Shown here: piece by piece, positions 1 to 15,107 of the stretch | How the letters are laid out: each line of letters begins with the position of its first letter | How positions within the stretch are numbered: position 1 is the first letter of the stretch | Assembly: GCA_910589125.1 (NCBI GenBank) | Contig: CAJURX010000008.1 | Coordinates: forward strand, 39,114-103,113 | DNA: 64,000 bases | Origin: an uncultured Eggerthellaceae bacterium | Lineage (GTDB): Bacteria; Actinomycetota; Coriobacteriia; Coriobacteriales; Eggerthellaceae | Reading direction: 5' to 3' | Translations under genes and position numbers: made by a program | Notes under the pieces: model-generated | The model's input: only the letters and a program-made list of their open reading frames with translations | Told to the model about the DNA's origin: nothing | The model's database searches: none

Positions 1-2789
<2,789 letters not shown>

Positions 2790-2791
2790 CC

Positions 2792-6421
<3,630 letters not shown>

Positions 6422-6475
6422 GAAGCTGTTCCTCCTTTGTATCGTTGATCTTCCTGCAAAAAGCAGCAATCGTCC

Positions 6476-6504
6476 AAGTTAGGCATCCGCGAATGCTCAG
6501 TCAA
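6476..6504 (-). promoter_or_regulatory. rpoBC promoter
   Basis: On the minus strand TTGACT (6504-6499), a 17-bp spacer and TAACTT (6481-6476) form a good housekeeping promoter. Transcription should begin near 6469, leaving a leader of about 50 nt before the rpoB GTG. Confidence 0.75.
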
Positions 6505-6697
6505 GGAAAAATTCTACGAAGTGTGTAGATTCTGTGGATTCTGACTCTAGCAGCAAGGCTGGCACACGCTGCTCCCGCACCTGGCGCGATCGAAGGCACT
6601 GCTGTGTCATCGTGCCCGGAGCGCTGTCCATGAAGATGGTGATGGGTTCAGAGAGAGCGCGAACCCATCCGTTCGATCTCGCTGCCAAGGCAACGAA

Positions 6698-6722
6698 ACG
6701 GGCGCAGCTCACCTGCGCCCGT
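6698..6722 (-). terminator. Hairpin, likely terminator of the LytTR gene
   Basis: A perfect 10-bp stem (ACGGGCGCAG / CTGCGCCCGT) with a 5-nt loop is followed on the minus strand by TTCGTTGCC. It lies about 125 bp past the stop of the LytTR regulator and upstream of rpoB. The rest of 6505-6848 shows no convincing gene. Confidence 0.55.
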
Positions 6723-6848
6723 CGGTTACGTGAGATATCAGAGTCGCAAGCCTTGCAGCGACGGGCATGCGCACACATTCAATCGCATGCCTTGCCAGCA
6801 GCGCGCCTGCGCACGCCACGAGCCGTCCGCCGCGAGCGGCGACCGAGC

Positions 6849-7562
6849 TTAGATGCCGAGCGCCTTCTTCAATGCGGAGACGCGACGACGCGATACGGGG
6901 ATCTTCTCCTCCACGCCATTGAGCGTGAGCGACAGCGTGCCACCCTTGATGGTCTCGACCTCTTCGATCATGGAGAGGTTCACCAGATACGCGCGATGGA
7001 CGCGGAAGAACCCGTGGCCGTCCAGGCGCTTCTCCAACTGCGCCAAGCTGACGGTGGAGAAGTAGCGGTCCGTGTCCGTCTGGAGGTACGCGTAATCGTC
7101 GCGCGCCTTCACGAATCGGATGCTGTCGATCCCGATGAGGATCTTCTTGCCGCCCTTCTCGACGGGGATGCGCTCGCTCTTCTGAGCCTGCACGTGCAGC
7201 GCAACATGCTCGCGCACGCGCTGTATGGCACGAGACAAGCGATCCGTCTCGACCGGCTTCACCAGATAATCCAGCGCATTCACGCCGAAGGCATCCAGCG
7301 CATGTTCGCTGTAGGCCGTGACGAACACCACCTCAGGGGGGAACTTCAGATGCTGAAGCGCCTCTGCCAGCTGAAGGCCCGTAGCTTCCGGCATGTTGAT
7401 GTCCAGGAACATGACATCGCACGGGTATTCCTTGAGCTTTTCGATGGCCTCGCGGACGCCAGCCGCCTCAGCGACGACCTCCACCCCGCCAACTTCGCCG
7501 AGAAGATAAGCGAGCTCTGAACGCGCAGGGGCTTCGTCATCAACGATGATTGCCTTGAGCAC
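6849..7562 (-). CDS. LytTR-family response regulator
   Basis: A two-component response regulator of 237 residues with an N-terminal receiver domain (VDDE near residue 8, phospho-acceptor Asp54 in FLDINMPE, Lys in YLVKPV) and a C-terminal LytTR DNA-binding domain from about residue 135 (FVKARDDYAYLQT, FFRVHRAYLVNL, VSRRRV). The GTG at 7562 is chosen because GGAGGACACC precedes it; the longer open frame starts in sequence with no ribosome site. No histidine kinase is adjacent, so this is an orphan regulator here. Family knowledge places LytTR proteins in control of surface, cell-wall or carbon-uptake genes; the target is not known. An inverted repeat overlaps its promoter. Confidence 0.92.
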   Translation of the reverse strand: MLKAIIVDDEAPARSELAYLLGEVGGVEVVAEAAGVREAIEKLKEYPCDVMFLDINMPEATGLQLAEALQHLKFPPEVVFVTAYSEHALDAFGVNALDYLVKPVETDRLSRAIQRVREHVALHVQAQKSERIPVEKGGKKILIGIDSIRFVKARDDYAYLQTDTDRYFSTVSLAQLEKRLDGHGFFRVHRAYLVNLSMIEEVETIKGGTLSLTLNGVEEKIPVSRRRVSALKKALGI

Positions 7563-7645
7563 GGTGTCCTCCAAACATCTGCGCGCGATGGGCCTGCGCG
7601 CGAACAACAGTGCAGCATGCATGGGCTGCGTCTTTTTCGTGTGGC

Positions 7646-7689
7646 ATTATAGCCCAGTTCTGTGCCGTTCACCGGGAAAATACAACGGC
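7646..7689 (-). promoter_or_regulatory. Promoter and possible operator of the LytTR gene
   Basis: A consensus -10, TATAAT, is read on the minus strand at 7651-7646, with no clear -35. A perfect 6-bp inverted repeat, GCCGTT (7664-7669) and AACGGC (7684-7689) with a 14-bp spacer, covers the -35 region. Autoregulation is an inference. Confidence 0.55.
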
Positions 7690-7791
7690 GCGAAAACAGC
7701 GCCATGCACGCTAGCGGGAAATCAGGCCACGTTCGCCGAACGTTTCCTACACGAAAACAGCGAGCGCACCACCTGAACGATGCCTACCATA

Positions 7792-7800
7792 TGCTATGAT
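7792..7800 (+). promoter_or_regulatory. tRNA-Leu promoter (extended -10)
   Basis: TGC TATGAT ends 14 bp before the tRNA 5' end. The -35 region (CTGAAC at 7773) is weak, so the extended -10 probably carries the promoter. Confidence 0.5.
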
Positions 7801-7814
7801 CCTGCAAGCTCATC

Positions 7815-7898
7815 GCCCGGGTGGTGGAAGGGCAGACACGTCGGTCTCAAAAACCGATGCGGAAACGCATGTGGGTTCGAATCCCACCCCGGGCACCA
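7815..7898 (+). tRNA. tRNA-Leu (anticodon CAA)
   Basis: The acceptor stem GCCCGGG / CCCGGGC pairs perfectly, followed by discriminator A and an encoded CCA. The anticodon stem TCGGT / ACCGA encloses the loop CTCAAAA, giving anticodon CAA. A long variable arm (TGCGGAAACGCA) and a GTTCGAATC T-loop are as expected for a leucine tRNA. Length is 84 nt including CCA. Confidence 0.96.
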
Positions 7899-7948
7899 CG
7901 CATCTTTCGCGCGAACCTCGCTGAGCGTCAGATCCCGCTTGGACCCCT

Positions 7949-9283
7949 CTATGAATCCTGCACGTCCACCGCGATCTTGTCCACACGCAACCGCTCCATG
8001 GCGATCACCGTGAACGTGACCTTCGCCTTGCTGATGCCCTCGACATCCTCCACCGTGATGGCATCCCCTTCATCAGGGATCTTGTCCAGCAGCATGAGCA
8101 GCAGACCCGCCGCCGTCTCGACATCCCCCAGACCCGGAGGTGCGAATCCGATCAGCTCTTCCAGCTCGTCGATGGGCATGCTGCCGTCGATGACCATGGT
8201 CCCGTCGGGCAGCTGCACGACCTCGTCGTCTGCGTCGTGACGATACTCGTCATCGATGCGCCCGACGATCTGCTCCATGATGTCGGACAGCGTGACGATG
8301 CCAGCTGTGCCACCATGCTCATCCACCACCAGGCAGATCTCCGTGCGCTCTTCCTGCAGCACGTCGATCAAGCGAGCGATGGCCACGCTCTCAGGGATGG
8401 GCGGGAGCTGGCGGATGTTCCATTCGCTCATGGGCGTATCAGGCGAGAGGCCATAGAGGTCCTTGATGTGGACGAACCCGATCACGTGATCGCGGCTGCC
8501 ACGACAGACCGGATAGCGCGTGTACTTGTGCTGCTTGATGGTCTCCATGTTCTCGGACAGCGGGTCCTCGATGTCGAGGAACACCACATCGGTGCGCGGC
8601 GTCATGATGGATTCGGCATCCTTGTCGCCCAAGTCGAGCACGTTGTCCACGAACTCGTTCTGCTCTGGGTTGATGAGGCCGCTCTCTGTCGATTCGTCCA
8701 CCAAGAGCTTGATCTCATCCCCCGTGTAGACCTCATGCTCGTTCGCCGGGTCGTGCCCGAGCATCTTCACCACAGCGTTCGTGAGCGTATTGAACAGCCA
8801 CATGATGGGATACGTGACCTTGTAGAAGATCAGCAGCGGCGTGGCGGTATGGAGCGCGTACTTCTCCGTTGAGAAGATGGCCAACGACTTCGGGATCAGC
8901 TCGCCCACCACCACATGGAGGCTCGTCATGATGAAGTATCCGAGCGCCACCGCAAAGACGGAGATGACCGGTTCGGGAGCATGGAACAGCTCGAACAACG
9001 GGCGGATGAGCTCCGAGAAGGCGGGCTCGCCCAACCAACCGAGCGCCAGGGATGCGAGCGTGATGCCCAGCTGGCATGCCGAGAGGTACGCGTTCACGTT
9101 GTTCGCTATCAAGAGCGCGTTCTTAGAGCCCTTCGCGCCCTTGGCTGCAGCGATCTCCAGCTGGGAGCGCCGCACGCGCACCAGCGCGAACTCCGCTACC
9201 ACGAAGAATGCATTCATCAGCAGGAACAGAACTACGAAAACAAGGCTTACGGCAATGTATGCGCCCTCGGACACGTGGATCAC
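7949..9283 (-). CDS. CNNM/DUF21-CBS membrane protein (HlyC/CorC-like)
   Basis: A 444-residue membrane protein of the hemolysin C / CorC group. An N-terminal DUF21 (CNNM) region has three to four membrane segments (about residues 8-30, 60-85, 100-125, 130-160). A CBS pair follows (IMTPRTDVVFLD, then VARLIDVLQEERTEICLVVDEHGGTAG), then a C-terminal transporter-associated domain (DGSMPIDELEELIG). Family members are linked to divalent cation transport or tolerance; the substrate here is unknown. The start is uncertain: GTG at 9283 overlaps the stop of a possible upstream frame (GTGA), and another GTG at 9274 has slightly better spacing from AGAGAG. It converges with tRNA-Leu. Confidence 0.9.
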   Translation of the reverse strand: MIHVSEGAYIAVSLVFVVLFLLMNAFFVVAEFALVRVRRSQLEIAAAKGAKGSKNALLIANNVNAYLSACQLGITLASLALGWLGEPAFSELIRPLFELFHAPEPVISVFAVALGYFIMTSLHVVVGELIPKSLAIFSTEKYALHTATPLLIFYKVTYPIMWLFNTLTNAVVKMLGHDPANEHEVYTGDEIKLLVDESTESGLINPEQNEFVDNVLDLGDKDAESIMTPRTDVVFLDIEDPLSENMETIKQHKYTRYPVCRGSRDHVIGFVHIKDLYGLSPDTPMSEWNIRQLPPIPESVAIARLIDVLQEERTEICLVVDEHGGTAGIVTLSDIMEQIVGRIDDEYRHDADDEVVQLPDGTMVIDGSMPIDELEELIGFAPPGLGDVETAAGLLLMLLDKIPDEGDAITVEDVEGISKAKVTFTVIAMERLRVDKIAVDVQDS

Positions 9284-9744
9284 TCTCTCTTGAACGCTCT
9301 TACGATCTCTTCCCGAACATCGTACGGCAAAACACGCGAACGTGCGCGAATCGAATAGAAGTCGTATCTTTTCGCGGCTACGCCCCCATGATCGGCCTGA
9401 GTCGCAGCGGAGGGGATCTCTCCGCTCCGCACTCTTCGACCGCTTCGGTCGAGATGCCGGAGAGCGTCATGCCATGTTCGGCATGCGTCCCAAGGGCAGC
9501 GATGGGGTCGAGGCCGATTCTGCAGGCCAAGGAAGATGTGGTATCCACCGCATCTTCCGCCGGCCGAAGCCAAGGCCGAGCTCCCCCTCGCCGCCCGCAC
9601 GCCAGCGCCACCCCCGCGCAGAAGCAGCAGCACTACAGAACCGATGCACTACAAGAAGCCCGACCTCCATCACATCCCGCACACCCATCGCCCCCGAAGA
9701 TGGCGACAGCCGCAAGGGGCGAAGAGGGGCCCGTCTGCTGTCCG
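9284..9744. other. Intergenic region, no confident gene
   Basis: Both strands have open frames, none with a good ribosome site. The best hint is a minus frame ending at 9280 whose stop overlaps the GTG of the HlyC-like gene and whose last 30 codons (from about 9370) look protein-like and more AT-rich. A small hairpin, TCGACC GCTTC GGTCGA, lies at 9436-9452. A decayed gene remnant is possible. Confidence 0.4.
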
Positions 9745-11670
9745 TCACTGCTTCGCCAGATATGACTCCATGGAGTACTGGGTGATATCGCTGCGATTGA
9801 TGACGCCCACGATATGGTCATCCTCGATCACGGGCACCTTCTTCAGATGATTGTTCGCAAGCACGCGGCACACCTCTTCGAGGTCCGCATGGATGTTCAC
9901 GCCGATGGTGCCCTTCACGCCCACCGAGCTCACGGGCAGATGCATGATCTGCTCCAGCTTCTCGTCATAGGTGGTCGTGTCATTCGCCGAGGTGGCTATG
10001 AGCACGATCGGGTCCATGTAGGATCCGCTCTGGCGCGAGAGCTGCTTCAAGATGTCGCCATCCGAGATGAAGCCGACCGGCTCCCCATGCGCATCCACGA
10101 TCGGGCACGCGCTGATCTTCTTCGTGATGAAGAGCTCCATGGCATCATGCACCGTATCGGTGGGCAAGAGCGTGTACACATCGGTCTTCATGATGCGGCG
10201 CAAAAGCTCCTTGTTCTGGCCGCTGTTGCCCTCGGGCGCACCGCGCTCGGCCGCCCCTTCGCGCCCGACTGCCTCGGTCGTGCCCGGCTTGCCCTTGACG
10301 AATATCAGCGTGAGCACGAAGCCCACGAGCACCATGGCCGCGCACACCATGAACGCCACGTCGATGCCGACCATGGTGGCACGCGTAGCGCCCATGCTCG
10401 CGCTGGCCGCATTCTGCACGCCCGTCGAGACCGAGACCACGATGGCCGTCCCCAGAGACCCCGCCACCTGACGCAGGGTGTTGTTGACGCTCGTCCCATG
10501 GTTCATGAGCTTCGTATCCAACGCGTTCATGCCCCATGTGGTGATCGGCATGTTCACGAGCGCCATGGACAGCATGCGCACGACATAGAGCACCACCAGA
10601 TACCAGAGCGGAGACGCCAGCGTGAGGACGCCGAAGCCGAGCGAGGTCACGAAGAGCAGCCCCATACCGAACACGCCAAGGACACGGGGCCCGTGCTTGT
10701 CGAAGAGCTTGCCGGCGACCGGGTTCATGATGCCCATGACGACGGCACCCGGCATGAGGACCAAACCCGAGATGGTGGCCGGCAGGCCGAGGAGCGTCTG
10801 GATGTAGATGGGCATGAGGATGGCCGCAGCTAAGAGCGATCCCTGCACGAGCATGCCGATGATGGTGGCTATCAGGAACTTGCGGTTATAGAGCACCTTC
10901 ACGCGCAGCATGGGCGTCTCCAGATGCGTCTGCCGGATGAAGAACCAGACCACGCCCACCGCACCCACGAGCATCGCAACGACGGGCACGGCGCCGAAGC
11001 CGGTGCTCCCGATAGCGGAGAACCCGTAGAGCAGACCGCCGAATCCGAACGTGGATAGGATCACGGAGAGCGCATCGAAGGCAGCATCGCCCGCATGCCC
11101 CTCCGCCTTCTTGCTCTCCATCAAGAGAGCAGCCAACAGGAACACGACTCCCGTGAGCACCGCGATCCCCAAGAACATGATGTGCCAGTCCGCCGTGTCC
11201 ACGACGATGCCGCCCACCGTGGGTCCGATCGCGGGCGCGAACGCCACGACCAGCCCGAACACGCCCATGGCCATGCCGCGCTTCTCAACAGGGAAGCTGA
11301 CCAGGAGCACTGTCATGGACATGGGCATCAGGATGCCCGCACCCACCGCCTGCACGATGCGCCCCGCCAAGAGCACCACGAAGTCCGGCGTGAACCCGCA
11401 CATGACCGCGCCCGCCATGAACACTCCCATGGAGAACAGGAAGAGCGCCTTGGTGGAGAAGCGATCCTGCAAGTAGGCCGTGATGGGGATCATGATGGCG
11501 TTCACCAGCGTGAAGCCCGTGGTGAGCCACTGCGCCGTAGCCGCGTCCACATGCGTATCCTCCATGATGGACGGCAGCGCGGGTGCCACGAGCGTTTGAT
11601 TCAAGACGGTCACGAACGTGCCGAATACGATGACGGATATGGCAAGCCATTGCCTGCGTGTGAGACCCAT
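9745..11670 (-). CDS. DHA2-type MFS drug exporter fused to a CBS-domain pair
   Basis: A 641-residue fusion. Residues 1 to about 480 form a 14-segment major facilitator of the EmrB/QacA (DHA2) group, with TVLNQTLVAPALPSIMEDT in TM1, QWLTTGFTLVNAIMIP in TM2 and LAGRIVQAVGAGILMP in the motif C region. After a hydrophilic linker (about 480-515, rich in Gly and Glu), two CBS motifs follow (RRIMKTDVYTLLPTDTV ... ACPIVDAHGEPVGFISDGDILK and KKVPVIEDDHIVGVINRSDI). The ATG at 11670 has GAGGGAGCAT in front; the open frame extends 42 codons further without such a site. CBS pairs commonly bind adenine nucleotides, so export may be gated by energy state; that is inference. Confidence 0.9.
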   Translation of the reverse strand: MGLTRRQWLAISVIVFGTFVTVLNQTLVAPALPSIMEDTHVDAATAQWLTTGFTLVNAIMIPITAYLQDRFSTKALFLFSMGVFMAGAVMCGFTPDFVVLLAGRIVQAVGAGILMPMSMTVLLVSFPVEKRGMAMGVFGLVVAFAPAIGPTVGGIVVDTADWHIMFLGIAVLTGVVFLLAALLMESKKAEGHAGDAAFDALSVILSTFGFGGLLYGFSAIGSTGFGAVPVVAMLVGAVGVVWFFIRQTHLETPMLRVKVLYNRKFLIATIIGMLVQGSLLAAAILMPIYIQTLLGLPATISGLVLMPGAVVMGIMNPVAGKLFDKHGPRVLGVFGMGLLFVTSLGFGVLTLASPLWYLVVLYVVRMLSMALVNMPITTWGMNALDTKLMNHGTSVNNTLRQVAGSLGTAIVVSVSTGVQNAASASMGATRATMVGIDVAFMVCAAMVLVGFVLTLIFVKGKPGTTEAVGREGAAERGAPEGNSGQNKELLRRIMKTDVYTLLPTDTVHDAMELFITKKISACPIVDAHGEPVGFISDGDILKQLSRQSGSYMDPIVLIATSANDTTTYDEKLEQIMHLPVSSVGVKGTIGVNIHADLEEVCRVLANNHLKKVPVIEDDHIVGVINRSDITQYSMESYLAKQ

Positions 11671-11721
11671 ATGCTCCCTCGAGACTGCGTATGCGATAGA
11701 TGATGATGCGCTATTCCACCC

Positions 11722-11741
11722 CTGATGGTACACCTCATCAG
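11722..11741. promoter_or_regulatory. Inverted repeat upstream of the MFS-CBS gene
   Basis: CTGATG and CATCAG are separated by 8 bp in the 141-bp gap between the MenE-MenC gene and the MFS gene. This is the size of a small dimeric repressor site, but no regulator gene is adjacent. Confidence 0.3.
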
Positions 11742-11811
11742 CCTGGAAGGGGCAGACGAGCGCGACCTTCCGCACGCGAAGGGGCTGCGCAAGCACGGAG
11801 AGCGCGGGGGC

Positions 11812-14697
11812 CTACAGGACCAGGCGGTCCACCTCCACGCGCGCGAGCGCTTCCTCATCAAGGGTGCAACCGATGCCGTACTCGAAGCCCTCGGTGTTCA
11901 GACGCACCATCCCTGCCTCAACGGTGTAGGGCGGATAGGTCACGTCGATGTCGAAGAAGCGCGAGACGGCCCCCACATCCCCTGGGAACACCATGTCGGG
12001 CAGCGTCTCGAATGCCGCCGCCACGCGTCGCGCCACACCGGTGTCATACATGCCGCCCATCCAGACCACGCGCCCGCTCATCTTCGCACGCGCCACGAAC
12101 CGCAGCGCACCCGAGATGCTGCCGAACTTCGGCGCCTTGACCGCCACGCAGCGGATATCGGGGAACTGGAGCACGCGCTCTGCTTCCGCGGGATTCGCAT
12201 ACGACTCATCCGCGCATACCGGCGTTGCCATGTAGGGCTGCATGGACTGCATCTTGAGGAGCTCGTCGCGCCGGACCGCATTCGAGCCGCTGCTGACATC
12301 GAACGGCTCCTCGATCCAGCCGACGTTCAGCGCGTCGTAGGCTTTGAGCTCTGCGAACGTATCGTCCGTGAAGCTGCGATTCGCATCCAGCGTGATGAGC
12401 AGCGTGGGGAACGCGCGTCGGATGGCCTCCACGGTGGCGTATCCCACCCCGGGCGCCACCTTCATCTTCAGGCGCTTGTAGCCTGCAGCCACAGCGGCGG
12501 TTGCGTTCTCCATCATGACCGGCGTGGGAGCCAACCCGATGGTGGCGCCTGAGGCCACGCATGCCTCGTTCCCCGCCACCTCGACCACGATGGGTAGCCG
12601 CAGATATTCATCCAACCGGCCCGCATCCGCCCAGATCTGACGATACTCCTCGCCGATCAGCTGCCACAGCGGGCGCTCGGTGGCTTGCCCGAACAGATCC
12701 CAGAACGCATTGTCCATGGCACTTGCCGCCATGGGATGCGCCTCCGCATCCGGCAGCGCGGCCACCACCTCTGCTGCCTCGCGCGGATGCAGGAACACCC
12801 GATCCTTGATGGCCGGGACCAGCACATCGCGCATCCATGCCACGTCATCGGGAAGCGTCTCGGCAAGCCCGTAGCCCTCGCCGAACGCCACGCATTCGCC
12901 AAGCCCCGTCCGCCCTAGAGCATCCACGACCTCCACGATGACCGTATCGCGCTCATGGAGCGTGCCGAGCGCGGTCTGCAGCGGATGCGTGAAGGGGATG
13001 CGCACGTGATGCAGGATGACCTTCGCCACCTGCAGGCGATTCTTGAACAGCTCCTCCGTCATGGCACGGTCCACCTTGCCGTTCTCGCCACGGGGCAGCT
13101 GATCCACGACCACCACGCCGTCGAGCTGGCTCTTGCCGCCCATCCAAAGGTAGAGCGTGTCTTCCACGACAGCCGGCGTGAGGGCGGGATCCTCGCGCTC
13201 CACGATGGCAACGGGACGACGGCCGCACTTCGGGTCCGGCACGCCGAACACATGCGCGCCGCTCACTCCCGGCACATGGCGCAAGAGGTCCGCCACCTCT
13301 TCGGGATACACCGTCTCGCCTGCGCTCTCGAACTTGTTGGCCGTGCGATTGCGCACGTAGATGCACCCCTCGTAGAGGGCGGCCACGTCTCCCGTTATGA
13401 AGTGATGGTCGAGCGTGAATGCGGTGGAGGAATTCAGATACCCGTCGAAGACGCCCGGCCCCTGCACCGCCAAGCGACCGAAGCCGTTCTCATCAGGATC
13501 GATGATGTGGGCCGTATACCCATCCATGAGACGAAGGCCGCCACGGAAATCAGGCGTGATCAGCGCCGTTGCGATGAAGCTGGATGTCTCCGGCATGCCG
13601 TAGCTAGCGAACATGCGCGCGCCCACGTCAAGCCCACGGCCGACCGTGCGCGGATTCAGCTTGTGCCCTGCCAACAGGATGCACTGATAGGAGGCAAGGC
13701 GGCTCGTAGCGTGCGGCTGGATGTCCCCGCGCCACTCCTCCACCGTGAGGAGGTCTTGCATCATGCGGTCCGATACGGTGATATGCGTGACCTGCTCAGC
13801 CTCGGCATCATTGAGGACCGCTTCCGCGTCGAAGCGCTCGTAGATGAGCAGAGGCGTGCGGCCTATCACCGAGCGCACGAGGATCTGGAAGCCGGATATA
13901 TGGCAGAGCGGGAGCACGCATTGCCATGTGATCTCAGCAGATGGCTGCGTTCGCGCGCCGCGCAGATCGGACAAGCCGCCACCGTATCCAGAGCCCGAGA
14001 GCGGCAGCTTCTCCTGCCAAAGGTGGCTCCCGTACTCTGCGAGCGAGCGGTTCGCCTTCGCGGACGCGCCCGTGAGCTGCGCCCAGGTGAGCGGTACCGC
14101 GCGCGTCTTGGTGGCAGGGGTCGTGCCCTTCGTGAACAGGATGTTCGCACGCGACGATGCGTCGAAGATGTGAGCTGCACGCTCAGCGAAATGCACCGTA
14201 TCATCCACGATGTCGCGCTGCTCTCCCATGATGGAGCGCACGCGCCCGGACGACTCCAAGATGCCCTCCACGATGAGGGCTTCCTCGTCCTCGGTCAGCG
14301 CCGAGGGAAGTGCCCGCACATCCGGCATGAGATCGCGCGCACGAGCAGCATCCACCTGGAGCCCGATGCGCAACCCGTCGCGCTCTAGCTCCAGCACGCG
14401 GGAGAGCTTCTCCGTCTTGGTGAGCGAATACTTGAGCGTGACCAGCGTGAAATCCCCATAGGCAGCGGCCAGCGTCAGGAACACGAACTCAGGGCAGTTG
14501 GCCAGATCGGCCACGACCAGCTCACCAGGACGCACGCCCTGCTTGCGGATCCGACGTGCCAGCGAGGCGGACACCAGGCGCGCCTGCCGATAGGTGTAGG
14601 GAATGTGCGTGCCGTCGTCGGCGATGAAGGTGAAGAAGATGCTGTCGGGATTGGACCGCGCCGTGCTCTCGAATACGTCGATCATCAGGACGCACAC
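11812..14697 (-). CDS. menE-menC: Fused o-succinylbenzoate-CoA ligase / o-succinylbenzoate synthase (MenE-MenC)
   Basis: A 961-residue fusion of two consecutive menaquinone enzymes in reverse order of action. Residues 1-550 are an acyl-adenylating enzyme: a P-loop-like FTKGTTPATK at 188-197 (unusual, but its final Lys is kept), YGMPE near 370, TGD near 436, and the catalytic C-terminal Lys in NGKVDR at 541. Residues about 555-961 are an enolase-superfamily synthase: KMK at 744-746, metal ligands D771 (LDANRSF), E797 (WIEEPFD) and D830 (CADES), and K854 (VKAPKFG). The C-terminal half resembles the OSBS/N-acylamino-acid racemase group, so racemase activity is possible. The start is uncertain (GTG 14697 or ATG 14685), both with weak ribosome sites. 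No other men genes are in the window. Confidence 0.88.
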   Translation of the reverse strand: MCVLMIDVFESTARSNPDSIFFTFIADDGTHIPYTYRQARLVSASLARRIRKQGVRPGELVVADLANCPEFVFLTLAAAYGDFTLVTLKYSLTKTEKLSRVLELERDGLRIGLQVDAARARDLMPDVRALPSALTEDEEALIVEGILESSGRVRSIMGEQRDIVDDTVHFAERAAHIFDASSRANILFTKGTTPATKTRAVPLTWAQLTGASAKANRSLAEYGSHLWQEKLPLSGSGYGGGLSDLRGARTQPSAEITWQCVLPLCHISGFQILVRSVIGRTPLLIYERFDAEAVLNDAEAEQVTHITVSDRMMQDLLTVEEWRGDIQPHATSRLASYQCILLAGHKLNPRTVGRGLDVGARMFASYGMPETSSFIATALITPDFRGGLRLMDGYTAHIIDPDENGFGRLAVQGPGVFDGYLNSSTAFTLDHHFITGDVAALYEGCIYVRNRTANKFESAGETVYPEEVADLLRHVPGVSGAHVFGVPDPKCGRRPVAIVEREDPALTPAVVEDTLYLWMGGKSQLDGVVVVDQLPRGENGKVDRAMTEELFKNRLQVAKVILHHVRIPFTHPLQTALGTLHERDTVIVEVVDALGRTGLGECVAFGEGYGLAETLPDDVAWMRDVLVPAIKDRVFLHPREAAEVVAALPDAEAHPMAASAMDNAFWDLFGQATERPLWQLIGEEYRQIWADAGRLDEYLRLPIVVEVAGNEACVASGATIGLAPTPVMMENATAAVAAGYKRLKMKVAPGVGYATVEAIRRAFPTLLITLDANRSFTDDTFAELKAYDALNVGWIEEPFDVSSGSNAVRRDELLKMQSMQPYMATPVCADESYANPAEAERVLQFPDIRCVAVKAPKFGSISGALRFVARAKMSGRVVWMGGMYDTGVARRVAAAFETLPDMVFPGDVGAVSRFFDIDVTYPPYTVEAGMVRLNTEGFEYGIGCTLDEEALARVEVDRLVL

Positions 14698-15107
14698 GTC
14701 CCAAATGCGAAATGATCAGGCGAGATTGCTGCAGTCATCCGGTCCCTATGTGGTGTTCTTTTATTCTGTGGTTGTGGTAGACGCAGCGGGCGGAGAAGGT
14801 TTTTTGGGCGTTTGCCCGCGGCCTTTACCATAGTAACGCCTAGCGCCCTGATTTCGGACGGGATTCCACATTATCTTGTTACTTTTTTGTCAACGCATAC
14901 CATCTGTTGCTCTTTTGGTGCGCCAACGGGTCAACATATGCCAGCAGGTGAGCCAAGGGGAAGCGAAGGGGAACAGGACAAAGCGAAGGGGAGGGAGACC
15001 GCGCCCCCTCCCCTCACGGAGCCCACGCCTTGCACAGGCAGTAGGCCGCAGCTTGCCATCGAATGCAGACGAGAGGACCGCATCCTCGCAGCCCTCTCGA
15101 AGGAGGA
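14698..15107. other. Intergenic region upstream of menE-menC
   Basis: No gene is supported. The stretch 14750-14930 is locally AT-rich. On the minus strand TTGACA (14893-14888) is a perfect -35, but the best -10 (TAATGT) is only 14 bp away, so a promoter for menE-menC is suspected and not proved. A small GGGC GTTT GCCC hairpin lies at about 14807-14818. Confidence 0.4.

Noticed and set aside
6497..6778. A 93-codon minus frame between rpoB and the LytTR gene
   Set aside because: It spans the terminator hairpin and the rpoB promoter, has no ribosome site and no recognisable features.
14750..14900. A terminator or riboswitch in the AT-rich patch before menE-menC
   Set aside because: The GGGC GTTT GCCC hairpin has its T run on the wrong side for either flanking gene, and no conserved riboswitch core was seen.
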